Shown here: positions 5,662 to 11,137 of the stretch, piece by piece
Layout of the letters: every line of letters begins with the position of its first letter
Position numbering within the stretch: the first letter of the stretch is position 1
Assembly: GCF_000716545.1 (NCBI RefSeq)
Contig: NZ_JNWZ01000110.1
Span: 1-11,137 of the forward strand
Source: Kitasatospora phosalacinea
Lineage (GTDB): Bacteria; Actinomycetota; Actinomycetes; Streptomycetales; Streptomycetaceae
Direction of reading: 5' to 3'
Length of the DNA: 11,137 bases
Translations under genes and position numbers: made by a program
The notes under the pieces: generated by a model
The model's database searches: none
What the model was told of the DNA's origin: nothing
What the model saw: only the letters and a program-made list of their open reading frames with translations

Positions 5662-5828
5662 TGCTCTCCCGATCCGGCTCCGGCCGGAGGTCGGTGGAAG
5701 TCCGGTCATCGGCGCGGGTGCAGGGCCGTGTCGCGGCCGGGGGTGCCGTCAGGACCCACCGTCCCTGGTGTTCGCCGGGCCGCCCGGGGGCGCTGTCACC
5801 TGATCGGCGGGGGGCCGCGGTCCGGTCG

Positions 5829-5853
5829 GCATTGACGTGGGGGGCGGGGGTAG
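5829..5853 (+). promoter_or_regulatory. Sigma-B-like promoter candidate of the PRC-barrel gene
   Basis: GCAT at 5829-5832, 15 nt, then GGGTAG at 5848-5853. This fits the Streptomyces sigma-B pattern (GNNT, 14-16 nt, GGGTAC/T) except for the last base. A TTGACG at 5832-5837 has no good -10 partner. The G-rich context makes a chance GGGTA more likely. Confidence 0.3.
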
Positions 5854-5898
5854 CAGGGGGCTGCTGGGATGCAGGTGGTGAGAAGAGAGGGGGCCGTC

Positions 5899-6246
5899 AT
5901 GGCCGGAGGTATCTGGGACTACGAGAACGCCACGGGGTACGCCACGGGTGTCGATCTGACGGGGTATCGGGTGGAGGCGACGGACGGCCGCGTCGGGAAG
6001 GTCGACGCACACAGCGAGGAGGTGGGCGACGCCTACCTGGTGGTCGACACCGGCTTGTGGATCTTCGGGCGGACGGTGATCGTCCCGGCCGGTACCGTGA
6101 ACCGGATCGACCACGAGGACAAGTCGGTGTGGCTGGACCTGACGACGGAGCAGATCAAGGCCTCGCCCGAGTTCGACTCCGCCACGCACGAGGACGCGGA
6201 CGGCCACCGGCGCATCGTCGCCTCCTACTACCAGGGCATCGTCTGA
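5899..6246 (+). CDS. PRC-barrel domain protein
   Basis: A 115-residue soluble protein. The PRC-barrel fold is seen in residues about 16-85: GVDLTGYRVEATDGRVGKVD, then AYLVVDTGLWIFGRTVIVPAG, then VNRIDHEDKSVWLDLT. It ends in a charged tail with EFDSATHEDADGHRR and SYYQGIV. PRC-barrel domains occur in ribosome maturation protein RimM and in photosynthetic reaction centre subunit H. The short streptomycete stand-alone versions have no fixed role and are often linked, from general knowledge, to osmotic or general stress. The start at ATG 5899 is chosen because GAGAGGGGG (5885-5893) precedes it and the conserved part follows directly. An in-frame ATG at 5869 lacks a good site. It appears to be a single-gene unit with its own promoter candidate and a hairpin after the stop. 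Confidence 0.85.
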   Translation: MAGGIWDYENATGYATGVDLTGYRVEATDGRVGKVDAHSEEVGDAYLVVDTGLWIFGRTVIVPAGTVNRIDHEDKSVWLDLTTEQIKASPEFDSATHEDADGHRRIVASYYQGIV

Positions 6247-6266
6247 ACCCGGGCCCGACCCGGGCG

Positions 6267-6288
6267 ACGACCCGGGTGCTCGGGTCGT
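6267..6288 (+). terminator. Hairpin terminator candidate after the PRC-barrel gene
   Basis: ACGACCCG (6267-6274), 6-nt loop, CGGGTCGT (6281-6288): a perfect 8-bp stem 20 nt after the stop. There is no T-run, as is common in streptomycetes. Repeated ACCCGGG blocks nearby (6247-6277) allow alternative folds. Confidence 0.55.
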
Positions 6289-6296
6289 AGCGCCGA

Positions 6297-6360
6297 GCGG
6301 ACCCGTCCCGGTCTTCCGGCCCCTGCCCGGGCCGGGGCGTCCCGGGCGGGGCGGGTCCGC
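6297..6360. repeat. Perfect 9-bp inverted repeat enclosing GC-rich nested stems
   Basis: GCGGACCCG (6297-6305) pairs with CGGGTCCGC (6352-6360). The 46 nt between contain further complementary blocks such as GCCCC/GGGGC. It lies between the PRC-barrel terminator and the kinase gene, so it could be a second terminator or part of the kinase leader. Confidence 0.5.
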
Positions 6361-6467
6361 CGACCGGGCGGGCGGGCGGGGCCGGGACGGCGTGCATCGC
6401 CTCGCGGATCGCGGGTACGCGCCTGCGGATCGTGCCCCGTCTGCGTGGTGTGGTCGGTCATCCGACA

Positions 6468-6473
6468 ACGGAG
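6468..6473 (+). promoter_or_regulatory. Ribosome binding site of the kinase gene
   Basis: ACGGAG, 6 nt before ATG 6480. It favours this start over the in-frame GTG at 6432. Confidence 0.65.
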
Positions 6474-6479
6474 AATGGC

Positions 6480-7724
6480 ATGCACTCGACAGTAGAAGAA
6501 ACCGGCACTGCGGGGCTGTTCGCGCAGAGGTACCGGATCGAGGGTCTGCTGGGCCAGGGCGGCGGCGCCCGGGTGCTGCGGGCGGTGGACCTCCGGCTCG
6601 GCCGCGAGGTCGCGTTGAAGGTGCTGCACTCCGGCGCCGGGGAGGACTTCGCCCGCCGGTTCGTCGCCGAGGCGCGGACGCTGGCCCGGCTGCGGCACCG
6701 CGGCCTGGTCGAGGTCTACGACTACGGCCACGCGGACGGGCGCCCCTACCTGGTCCTGGAACTCGTGGACGGCCCGACGCTGGCCGACGCGTTGCGCGCC
6801 TCGGCGATGTCCGTCCCCGCCACGGTCCGGCTCGGCCGGGAACTGGCCCGTACGCTCGCGTTCGTCCACGCTCGCGGCGTCGTCCACCGCGACGTCAAAC
6901 CGTCCAACGTGCTGATCGACGCCTCGGGGTCGCCCCGGCTGGCGGACTTCGGCATCGCGCGCTCGCCCCTGGACGGGGACGCCGATGCGACCCGGACCGG
7001 CCTGGTCGTCGGCACCCCCGCCTACCTGGCACCGGAGCAGATCCGCGGCGAGGGCGCCCGCTCGGCCGCCGACGTCTACGCCCTGGGGCTGGTCCTGATC
7101 GAATGCCTCACCGGGCAGCGCGTGTACCCGGGCGGCCCCCTCGAGGCGGCCGTGGCCCGGCTGCTGCACTCCCCCGAGCTCCCCCACGGCATCCCCGCCC
7201 GGCTCGCCCGGACCCTGCGCGCGATGACCCGCACGGACCCCGGGAGCCGCCCGTCCGCCGGGCAGTGCGCGGACCTGCTCGACCCGGGGCGGCCCGGGCG
7301 GCCGGTGGACGGGACGCACCCGGGCGGGTGGAGCGGACGGCGCAAGCGGGTGGCCCTCTCCGTGGGAACGGCCTGCCTGCTGCTCGCCGGCGGGGCCGGG
7401 AGCGTGGCCTTCGGCACGGACGAGCGGCAGGAGCCCCCCGTCCAGCAGCAGCCCGCAGCCGTCTCCACCCCGACCCCGAGCACCCCGGCCACCCCGGCCG
7501 CCCCGGCGCCCGCGCCTTCCGGCGCGGACGCCACCGGGAACGCCACCGGGACCGGGAGCGGCACCGGGAGCGGCACCGGGACCGGGACCGCGCCGACGCC
7601 GGGGACGGCCGACCGCGCCGAACCCGAGGCCACCACGCCGGCCCGAGCGGCGGACGAGCCCCGTGACAACGGCCGGCAGAAGGAGGGGAAGGGCCCGAAA
7701 CCGCCCCAGAAGAAGCAGAAGTAA
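6480..7724 (+). CDS. Membrane-anchored Ser/Thr protein kinase (Hanks type) with low-complexity ectodomain
   Basis: A 414-residue bacterial eukaryotic-like kinase. The N-terminal catalytic domain (about 18-268) is complete. It has the Gly-rich loop LGQGGGARV (24-32, with Ala at the last Gly position), the ATP-binding Lys47 in VALKVL, the alpha-C Glu64, the catalytic loop HRDVKPSN (136-143, Asp138), DFG (156-158), GTPAYLAPE (178-186) and DVYALGLVL (198-206). A basic juxtamembrane patch (RRKR, 287-290) precedes one membrane helix (about 291-312). The outer part is about 100 residues of Pro/Thr/Ala and Gly/Thr repeats ending in a Lys-rich tail (KGPKPPQKKQK). There are no PASTA repeats, so muropeptide sensing as in PknB is not supported; its ligand and targets are unknown. 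The stop codon is abutted by an IS remnant, so the tail may be altered from the ancestral one. Confidence 0.9.
   Translation: MHSTVEETGTAGLFAQRYRIEGLLGQGGGARVLRAVDLRLGREVALKVLHSGAGEDFARRFVAEARTLARLRHRGLVEVYDYGHADGRPYLVLELVDGPTLADALRASAMSVPATVRLGRELARTLAFVHARGVVHRDVKPSNVLIDASGSPRLADFGIARSPLDGDADATRTGLVVGTPAYLAPEQIRGEGARSAADVYALGLVLIECLTGQRVYPGGPLEAAVARLLHSPELPHGIPARLARTLRAMTRTDPGSRPSAGQCADLLDPGRPGRPVDGTHPGGWSGRRKRVALSVGTACLLLAGGAGSVAFGTDERQEPPVQQQPAAVSTPTPSTPATPAAPAPAPSGADATGNATGTGSGTGSGTGTGTAPTPGTADRAEPEATTPARAADEPRDNGRQKEGKGPKPPQKKQK
7531..7590 (+). repeat. ACCGGG-based short repeats within the kinase gene
   Basis: Degenerate 6- and 12-bp repeats (ACCGGGAGCGGC and ACCGGG variants) encode the Gly/Thr/Ser run of the kinase ectodomain. 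They are a likely site of length variation between strains. Confidence 0.7.
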
Positions 7725-7845
7725 GAAGCCGCGCAGATAGGCAGCTGGCCACGGCCGGCGTGGGGCGTGCATCCCAGCGGCGGGTGGTGCAGGCGCGGCG
7801 GATCAGGCCGCGGACGGTGATGATCGTGTCGTCGAAGCCTTCTTA
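7725..7845 (-). mobile_element. Remnant of the 3' end of an IS5-type insertion sequence
   Basis: Read on the minus strand, about 7838 to 7780 encodes DDTIITVRGLIRRACTTRRW and a following DARP. This matches the C-terminus of the intact transposase at 9695-10537 (ADTTITVRSPIRYAWTTHRR, DTRP). Beyond it, GCGCAGATAGG (about 7731-7741) closely matches the outer end of the intact element (GCGCAAATAGG, reverse complement of 10544-10554) and its left end (GCGCAGACAGG, 9597-9607). Only about the last 120 bp of the element survive, so it cannot move by itself. It begins immediately after the kinase stop codon (7722-7724). Confidence 0.7.
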
Positions 7846-7951
7846 CGGCAGAGGGCTACCGGGTGGCAGGCCGGAAACCCCGACATGGTGACGCGGTGCG
7901 AGGGGGCAGCGCGAGGACCTGCCCGGTCCAGCGGGAGGTACCGCCGTCGCG
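7846..7951. other. Gap between IS remnant and tetR stop
   Basis: About 100 bp with no gene or clear hairpin. It presumably contains the broken inner edge of the IS remnant and the 3' trailer of the TetR-type gene. Confidence 0.4.
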
Positions 7952-8662
7952 TCAGAATCGCTCGGCAGATGTCCAGCCCTGCCGGTGGAGCCGTTCGAAG
8001 CCGTCCAGCAGGAGGTCCAGGGCGAACTCGAACTCGAACTGGTCGTCACAGCCCTGGCCCACGACCGATTCGCCGTCGTGCGGCCGAGCCAGCACGATCT
8101 CGACGATGTGTGGGTACCGGGCGGCCATCTCGCCGAGCAGGGCCGCGAGCGCCTGGGGGTCGGCGTCGGCCGGAGCCGGCCCCGGCGAGGCCGGGAACAG
8201 TTCCTGGGTGAACCCCCACACGCGGCTGCCCAGAGCGTGCATCGCGTGGTGGGTGAGGTCGGCGGACAGGCCGCCGGCCCGGAACATGCCGATGATCGAG
8301 TTCAGGTAGTCGAGTACACCGGGGGTGGGGCTGGTTCGGGACTCGATGACGCGCGAGGCCCAGGAGTGGCGCAGGAGCGCTCGTCGTGCCGAGAGGACGC
8401 GGCGGCGGATCGCGCTCTTCCAGTCCGCGTCGCCGGCCGGGGGATCGATCTCGCCGACAATGACATCCACCATGCCGTCGAGGAGCTGCTTCTTGTTGGC
8501 CACGTGCTTGTAGAGCGCCATCGGCACGACGTCCAGCTCGTGCGCCAGGCTGCGCATGCTCAGCGCCTCGATGCCGGCGCGGTCGGCGAGTGCGACGGCG
8601 GCACGCAGCACACGATCCCGGTTGAGGGGCGTCCGGCGCGCCGGTTCTGTCTGCTGGGTCAT
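7952..8662 (-). CDS. TetR-family transcriptional regulator
   Basis: A 236-residue repressor-type protein. The N-terminal helix-turn-helix (about 13-72) is clear: LNRDRVLRAAVALADRAGIE, then LSMRSLAHELDVVPMALYKH, then VANKKQLLDGMVDVI. The rest looks like the TetR_C_1 class of ligand-binding and dimer domain, as in tetracycline-type repressors, with DLTHHAMHALGSRVWGF and the FEFALDLLLDGFERL helix near the end. The ATG at 8662 is chosen because GGGAGG (8673-8678) lies 10 nt upstream; the frame is open to 8761, but that part runs through the operator region. It is divergent from a DUF4386 membrane protein, and two 17-bp palindromes lie between them, so it very likely represses itself and that gene. 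The inducing molecule is unknown. The gene is bracketed by IS sequence together with its neighbour. Confidence 0.93.
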   Translation of the reverse strand: MTQQTEPARRTPLNRDRVLRAAVALADRAGIEALSMRSLAHELDVVPMALYKHVANKKQLLDGMVDVIVGEIDPPAGDADWKSAIRRRVLSARRALLRHSWASRVIESRTSPTPGVLDYLNSIIGMFRAGGLSADLTHHAMHALGSRVWGFTQELFPASPGPAPADADPQALAALLGEMAARYPHIVEIVLARPHDGESVVGQGCDDQFEFEFALDLLLDGFERLHRQGWTSAERF

Positions 8663-8705
8663 CTGCTGACTGCCTCCCGTTCGACCGGTCGTCGCCGATC
8701 CCCCA

Positions 8706-8735
8706 TTGACAGGTGTACGCGGTACACCATACTTT
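8706..8735 (+). promoter_or_regulatory. Promoter candidate of the DUF4386 gene
   Basis: TTGACA (8706-8711), 18 nt, TACTTT (8730-8735). The -35 is perfect and the -10 keeps the key T-A-T positions. The first palindrome (8712-8728) fills the spacer exactly, so a bound repressor would block RNA polymerase. Confidence 0.65.
8712..8728. promoter_or_regulatory. Operator 1 for the TetR-type regulator
   Basis: GGTGTAC, GCG, GTACACC: a perfect 7-bp dyad with a 3-nt centre, a typical TetR-family site. It is identical to operator 2 except for one centre base. Confidence 0.8.
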
Positions 8736-8745
8736 GACGACCGCC

Positions 8746-8762
8746 GGTGTACGCCGTACACC
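8746..8762. promoter_or_regulatory. Operator 2 for the TetR-type regulator
   Basis: GGTGTAC, GCC, GTACACC. The centre-to-centre distance from operator 1 is 34 bp. It lies downstream of the promoter candidate and ahead of the Shine-Dalgarno site, so it could act as a roadblock or cover the divergent tetR promoter. Confidence 0.8.
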
Positions 8763-8796
8763 TTTACGGCGCGACCACATCACCCAAGGAGTCCCG

Positions 8797-9513
8797 GTGG
8801 CCTCACCGAGAAAGCTCGCGACAGCGGCGGGCGTGTGCTACCTCGTCACCCACGTCACCTCGATCGGCGGGCTCATCCTGTACGGCCCGGTGCTGCACGA
8901 CGCCGACTACATCGCCGGTCACGGCGCGGACACCAGGGTGCTCCTGGGCGCCCTGTTCGAGGTGGTCCTCGCCATCGCGATCGTCGGCACCGCGTTCACC
9001 CTGTTCCCCGTCGCCCGGCGGCACAGCGAAGGCCTCGCCGTCGGTTACGTCGGCCTTCGCACCCTGGAGGCCGCCGTCATCACCACCGGCATCGTCAGCC
9101 TTCTCGCGGTCGTGACGCTGCGTCAGCATCCTCCGCAGGGGGCGGACCCGGCCTCACTCCTCACCACGGGTCGAGCGCTGGTCGCGGTCCATGACTGGAC
9201 GTTCCTGCTCGGGCCCAACTTCGTCTGCGGAGCCAACACGGTGGTCATGGCGTACCTCATGTACCGCTCGCAGCTCGTGCCGCGCTTCATCGCCGTGCTG
9301 GGGCTGGTCGGCGGCCCGCTGATTTTCGCTTCCGCGATCGCCGAGCTGTTCGGCCTCTACCAGCAGGCCTCCGGGGTGGGGGCGCTCACCGCGATACCGG
9401 TGTTCGCCTGGGAGCTGACCTTGGCCATCTGGCTCATCACCAGGGGATTCAAGCCGTCTGTCGGCGCGATCGACGCCACCGCCGCCTCGCCGGCAGGCAG
9501 TGAGCGCCGCTGA
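8797..9513 (+). CDS. DUF4386 integral membrane protein
   Basis: A 238-residue protein with six likely membrane helices: about 7-30, 48-72, 87-108, 134-156, 163-187 and 197-217. The pattern (KLATAAGVCYLVTHVTSIGG, ALFEVVLAIAIVGTAFTLFPV, LRTLEAAVITTGIVSLLAV, FLLGPNFVCGANTV, VPRFIAVLGLVGGPL) fits the DUF4386 family, whose biochemical role is not established. The start is GTG at 8797, with AAGGAG (8786-8791) 5 nt upstream; the longer frame from 8713 reads through the operators and is not used. A divergent TetR-type gene and twin operators show tight, probably ligand-induced control, which suggests a membrane response to a small toxic or signal molecule. This is inferred from arrangement, since no transporter motif is seen. 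Confidence 0.87.
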   Translation: MASPRKLATAAGVCYLVTHVTSIGGLILYGPVLHDADYIAGHGADTRVLLGALFEVVLAIAIVGTAFTLFPVARRHSEGLAVGYVGLRTLEAAVITTGIVSLLAVVTLRQHPPQGADPASLLTTGRALVAVHDWTFLLGPNFVCGANTVVMAYLMYRSQLVPRFIAVLGLVGGPLIFASAIAELFGLYQQASGVGALTAIPVFAWELTLAIWLITRGFKPSVGAIDATAASPAGSERR

Positions 9514-9590
9514 CGGCACGGCCCGAAGCCAAGGCTCCCGCCAACCCGGCCCCGTGCGCGGGCAGGGCCTCTCCCCTGATGGCATGACAT

Positions 9591-9611
9591 CGGCCTGCGC
9601 AGACAGGCGGC
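9591..9611 (+). repeat. Left terminal inverted repeat of the IS
   Basis: It matches the reverse complement of 10540-10560 at 16 of 21 positions. The conserved core is TGCGCA followed by AGG. Confidence 0.55.
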
Positions 9612-9639
9612 GGGCACGGCCGGATTGGCCGACGGGACA

Positions 9640-9699
9640 GGCACAGGTCCTGTGATCATGGAGTTGCGACGCCCTGTGATCACTGAGGAGACCTGTGCC
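9640..9699 (+). promoter_or_regulatory. Two-stem inverted repeat covering the transposase start
   Basis: GGCACAGGTC (9640-9649) pairs with GACCTGTGCC (9690-9699), and GTGATCA (9652-9658) pairs with TGATCAC (9677-9683). The GTG start (9695-9697) is inside the outer stem and most of the Shine-Dalgarno site GAGGAG (9685-9690) lies in the internal loop. A transcript entering from outside would fold and hide the start. Confidence 0.6.
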
Positions 9700-10537
9700 T
9701 GTGCTGCCATCGTGGCTGACCGAGCCACTCTGGGACCGATTCGCCGCCCTGCTGCCGCAGCGGCCCCAGTTCGATGCGGCCCACCCGCTGGGCTGCCACC
9801 CGCGCCGGATCAGCGACCGGATCGTCTTCGACAAGCCGCTGCAAGTCCTTCGGTTCGGCTGCTCGTACGAGGCGATCGCGGACTCCAGCTGCTCGGCCAG
9901 CACGATCCGCAACCGCCGCGACGAGTGGATACAGCTCGGGCTGTTCACCCGCCTGAAGCAGAGCGCGCTGGACGCCTACGACCGCATCGTCGGTCTCGTC
10001 CTCGAGCAGATCGCCATCGACGGCGCCGTCACCAAGGCCCCCGGCGGCGGTGAAGCGGCCGGACGCTCACCGGTCGACCGGGGCAAGCAGGGCATGAAAC
10101 GCCCGGGCATGACCGACGGCTACGGCATCCCGCTCGGCCGCGTCCTGGCCGGCGCCAACCGCCACGACTCACCACTCCTGGCCCCAACTCTCGACCTGCT
10201 GGCTGAACTTGGGCCACTACCCGACGAGATCACCGTGCACCTCGACGCGGGCTGTGACTCGGCCAGGTCTCGCACCCTGCTCGACGAGCGGGGTCTGCGT
10301 GGCCGCATCGCCCACAAGGGAACCAAGGCACCGGCCCAGGCCACTCAGCGGTGGCATGTCGAGCGCGCTCACGCCCGGCAGAACGCCTTCCACCGGCTCG
10401 CGCGGTGCTACGAACGGCGGATCAGCGTCATCGAAGCCTTCTTCGACCTCGCCGACACGACCATCACCGTCCGTAGCCCGATCCGCTACGCCTGGACCAC
10501 CCACCGCCGGGATACACGCCCCCGCCGCCGGACATGA
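9695..10537 (+). CDS. IS5-type DDE transposase
   Basis: A 280-residue transposase, apparently intact. The N-terminal part (about 1-95) has the usual LPSWLTEPLWDRFAALLP opening and a helix-turn-helix (CSYEAIADSSCSASTIRNRR). The catalytic triad is visible: Asp109 in IAIDGAVTKAP, Asp184 in VHLDAGCDS and Glu223 in WHVERAHARQ. GRSPVDRGKQGMKR (123-136) and GANRHDSPLL (153-162) are also typical of the family. GTG at 9695 is used, with GAGGAG (9685-9690) 4 nt upstream. A complete triad, an undisrupted frame and recognisable terminal repeats suggest the element may still be active. Its C-terminus matches the remnant at 7780-7838 on the opposite strand. Confidence 0.9.
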   Translation: MPVLPSWLTEPLWDRFAALLPQRPQFDAAHPLGCHPRRISDRIVFDKPLQVLRFGCSYEAIADSSCSASTIRNRRDEWIQLGLFTRLKQSALDAYDRIVGLVLEQIAIDGAVTKAPGGGEAAGRSPVDRGKQGMKRPGMTDGYGIPLGRVLAGANRHDSPLLAPTLDLLAELGPLPDEITVHLDAGCDSARSRTLLDERGLRGRIAHKGTKAPAQATQRWHVERAHARQNAFHRLARCYERRISVIEAFFDLADTTITVRSPIRYAWTTHRRDTRPRRRT

Positions 10538-10539
10538 CT

Positions 10540-10560
10540 GGCACCTATTTGCGCACGCCC
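10540..10560 (-). repeat. Right terminal inverted repeat of the IS
   Basis: Partner of 9591-9611. The same end sequence, GCGCA(G/A)ATAGG, is also found in the remnant at 7731-7741. Confidence 0.55.
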
Positions 10561-10660
10561 TAAGCAGCTGCGGGCAGGCACCCGGGCAACGGCTCGGTCC
10601 GGTAGCCGCAGCCCGCCGTACCGGGCGAGGGGAAGGGCCCGGCCGGGGCGCCGGCCCACG

Positions 10661-10679
10661 CGCCGCCTGCCGGGCGGCG
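10661..10679 (-). terminator. Hairpin terminator candidate after the VOC gene
   Basis: CGCCGCC (10661-10667), 5-nt loop, GGCGGCG (10673-10679): a perfect 7-bp stem 28 nt past the stop of the minus-strand VOC gene. No T-run. Confidence 0.45.
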
Positions 10680-10707
10680 AGCGGGCCGGGTGCGGGGGTG
10701 ACGCTTC

Positions 10708-11049
10708 TCAGTGGACGCAGAACTCGTTGCCGGCCGGGTCCCGCAGCACCGTCCAGGTGAGGCCGGGGACGCTGTGTTCGCCGATGACGGTGGCGCCCAG
10801 GGCGACCAGTCGTTTCACCTCCTGGGCCAAACCCGTGCCGGGCGGGGCGGCGAAGTCGACGTGCACGCGGTTCTTGCCCCGGCGTTCTTCGGCCACGCGC
10901 TGGAAGCCCAGGGCCAGGGGCTCGGCTCTGACGATGACGAAGTCACCGTGGTCCTGGGCGATCTCACCGCCCAGCGCGGTGGCCCACCACCGGGCCAGTT
11001 CCTGCGGTCGCGCGCAGTCCATCGTGATCATCACTGCTGCCAGACTCAT
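10708..11049 (-). CDS. VOC-superfamily (Glyoxalase_6-like) protein
   Basis: A 113-residue single-module vicinal-oxygen-chelate fold protein. It opens with MITMDCARPQELARWWATAL (7-26, the first beta strand and helix) and has FVIVRAEPLALGFQRV and NRVHVDFAAPPG (60-71) with His64. It ends LRDPAGNEFCVH with Glu109. His64 and Glu109 are at positions often used for metal binding in this superfamily, but stand-alone proteins of this type may instead bind drugs or metabolites; the substrate is unknown. It has the usual length for the family and looks intact. ATG 11049 is chosen because the conserved part begins at once; GTG starts at 11073 and 11058 are also in frame. AGGGTGA lies 5 nt upstream and can serve as the Shine-Dalgarno site. 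It lies next to, but outside, the IS element. Confidence 0.85.
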   Translation of the reverse strand: MSLAAVMITMDCARPQELARWWATALGGEIAQDHGDFVIVRAEPLALGFQRVAEERRGKNRVHVDFAAPPGTGLAQEVKRLVALGATVIGEHSVPGLTWTVLRDPAGNEFCVH

Positions 11050-11137
11050 GATCGTCACCCTAGCCGCGGGCACCGACAGCCGGGGGCCGACGGGGTGTCA
11101 GGTCGCGAGTGGGGGCGGGGTGGTCGCGGGCGGGGGC
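11050..11137. other. Upstream region of the VOC gene, G-rich at the window edge
   Basis: There is no gene in these 88 bases. From 11111 the plus strand has runs of 5, 4, 3 and 5 G, separated by short spacers and forming a G-quadruplex-prone motif. TAGGGT (11057-11062, minus strand) could be a -10 element giving an almost leaderless transcript, but no -35 partner was found. Confidence 0.35.

Larger units (their letters stand above)
5574..5898. other. Intergenic region recQ to PRC-barrel gene
   Basis: This 325-bp gap shows no believable gene. It holds the G-rich tandem repeat (5599-5661), the 12-bp palindrome CTCCGGCCGGAG (5678-5689) and a promoter candidate near 5829-5852. No T-rich terminator was seen. 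Confidence 0.55.
9591..10560 (+). mobile_element. IS5-type insertion sequence, apparently complete, about 970 bp
   Basis: A single transposase gene lies between imperfect terminal inverted repeats: the left end 9591-9611 and the reverse complement of 10540-10560 agree at 16 of 21 positions, with GCGCA and AGG shared. The outer limits are estimated from these repeats. No clear target duplication was found (GACAT on the left, TAAGC on the right), so the exact ends may differ by a few bases or a flank has been rearranged. Confidence 0.7.

Noticed and set aside
5685..5760. Cobalamin-riboswitch-like phrases (CGGTGGAAGTCCGG near 5691, GTCAGGA near 5749)
   Set aside because: The order is suggestive, but the distance between the two phrases is too short, the GGGAA element is not clear, and the downstream gene is a PRC-barrel protein with no link to cobalamin. 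A covariance-model search (RF00174/RF01689) would settle it.
6228..7772. 514-aa minus-strand frame opposite the kinase
   Set aside because: A low-complexity Gly/Arg/Ala shadow. The plus strand has all kinase motifs.
1..11137. CRISPR array, toxin-antitoxin pair or phage module
   Set aside because: No regularly spaced repeats with unique spacers, no paired small toxin-like genes, and no phage structural or integrase genes were seen on either strand.

Overview
The window is very GC-rich, and almost every believable gene uses codons ending in C or G. Start codons include ATG, GTG and one TTG, and Shine-Dalgarno sites of the AAGGAG/GGAGG type recur. Together with the protein families present (TrmB/LuxR regulator, 'Tol'-named small protein, PRC-barrel protein, Pkn-type Ser/Thr kinase, DUF4386, Glyoxalase_6-like VOC protein), this points to a streptomycete (Streptomyces or Kitasatospora). 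The mixture of small secreted proteins, signalling genes, a decayed gene and IS sequence suggests an accessory or chromosome-arm region rather than a core operon.

Left part (1-2715). A secreted NlpC/P60-type cysteine peptidase on the minus strand (1-658) runs off the window, just as a second C-terminal domain begins. Upstream of it, also on the minus strand, is a two-gene unit: a 48-residue secreted peptide precursor (1201-1347) and, 7 nt later, a 98-residue unknown protein with a TTG start (897-1193). Divergent from these is a TrmB-like/LuxR-type regulator (1744-2715). The 396-bp gap between them carries a perfect hairpin or operator-like dyad. I read this as one local regulatory unit, possibly a peptide signal and its regulator.

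Middle part (2716-7724). A minus-strand stretch (2918-3320) looks like a gene broken by compensating frameshifts and is followed by a large hairpin. Next come a small minus-strand protein of the family named 'biopolymer transporter Tol' (3373-3708) and, divergently, a RecQ helicase (3825-5573) that has a zinc cluster and a Tudor-like C-terminal tail. A G-rich 22-bp tandem repeat with strong G-quadruplex character follows recQ. A PRC-barrel stress-type protein (5899-6246) sits behind a sigma-B-like promoter candidate and ends in a hairpin. A membrane Ser/Thr kinase with a low-complexity ectodomain (6480-7724) follows.

Right part (7725-11137). A remnant of an IS5-type element abuts the kinase stop codon (about 7725-7845, minus strand), and an apparently intact IS5-type element lies at 9591-10560 (plus strand). 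They are in inverted orientation with their transposase 3' ends outward, and they bracket a divergent pair: a TetR regulator (7952-8662) and a six-helix DUF4386 membrane protein (8797-9513). The pair shares a control region with two nearly identical 17-bp palindromes, the first filling the spacer of a TTGACA promoter. The IS transposase start lies in a two-stem inverted repeat that could mask translation from read-through transcripts. A minus-strand VOC/glyoxalase-like protein (10708-11049) closes the window.

The strongest leads are the secreted-peptide/LuxR unit, the twin-operator TetR/DUF4386 switch inside an IS-bracketed cassette, the IS translation-masking fold, and the frameshifted gene at 2918-3320. 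Family calls rest on motif recognition by eye; no database search was run.
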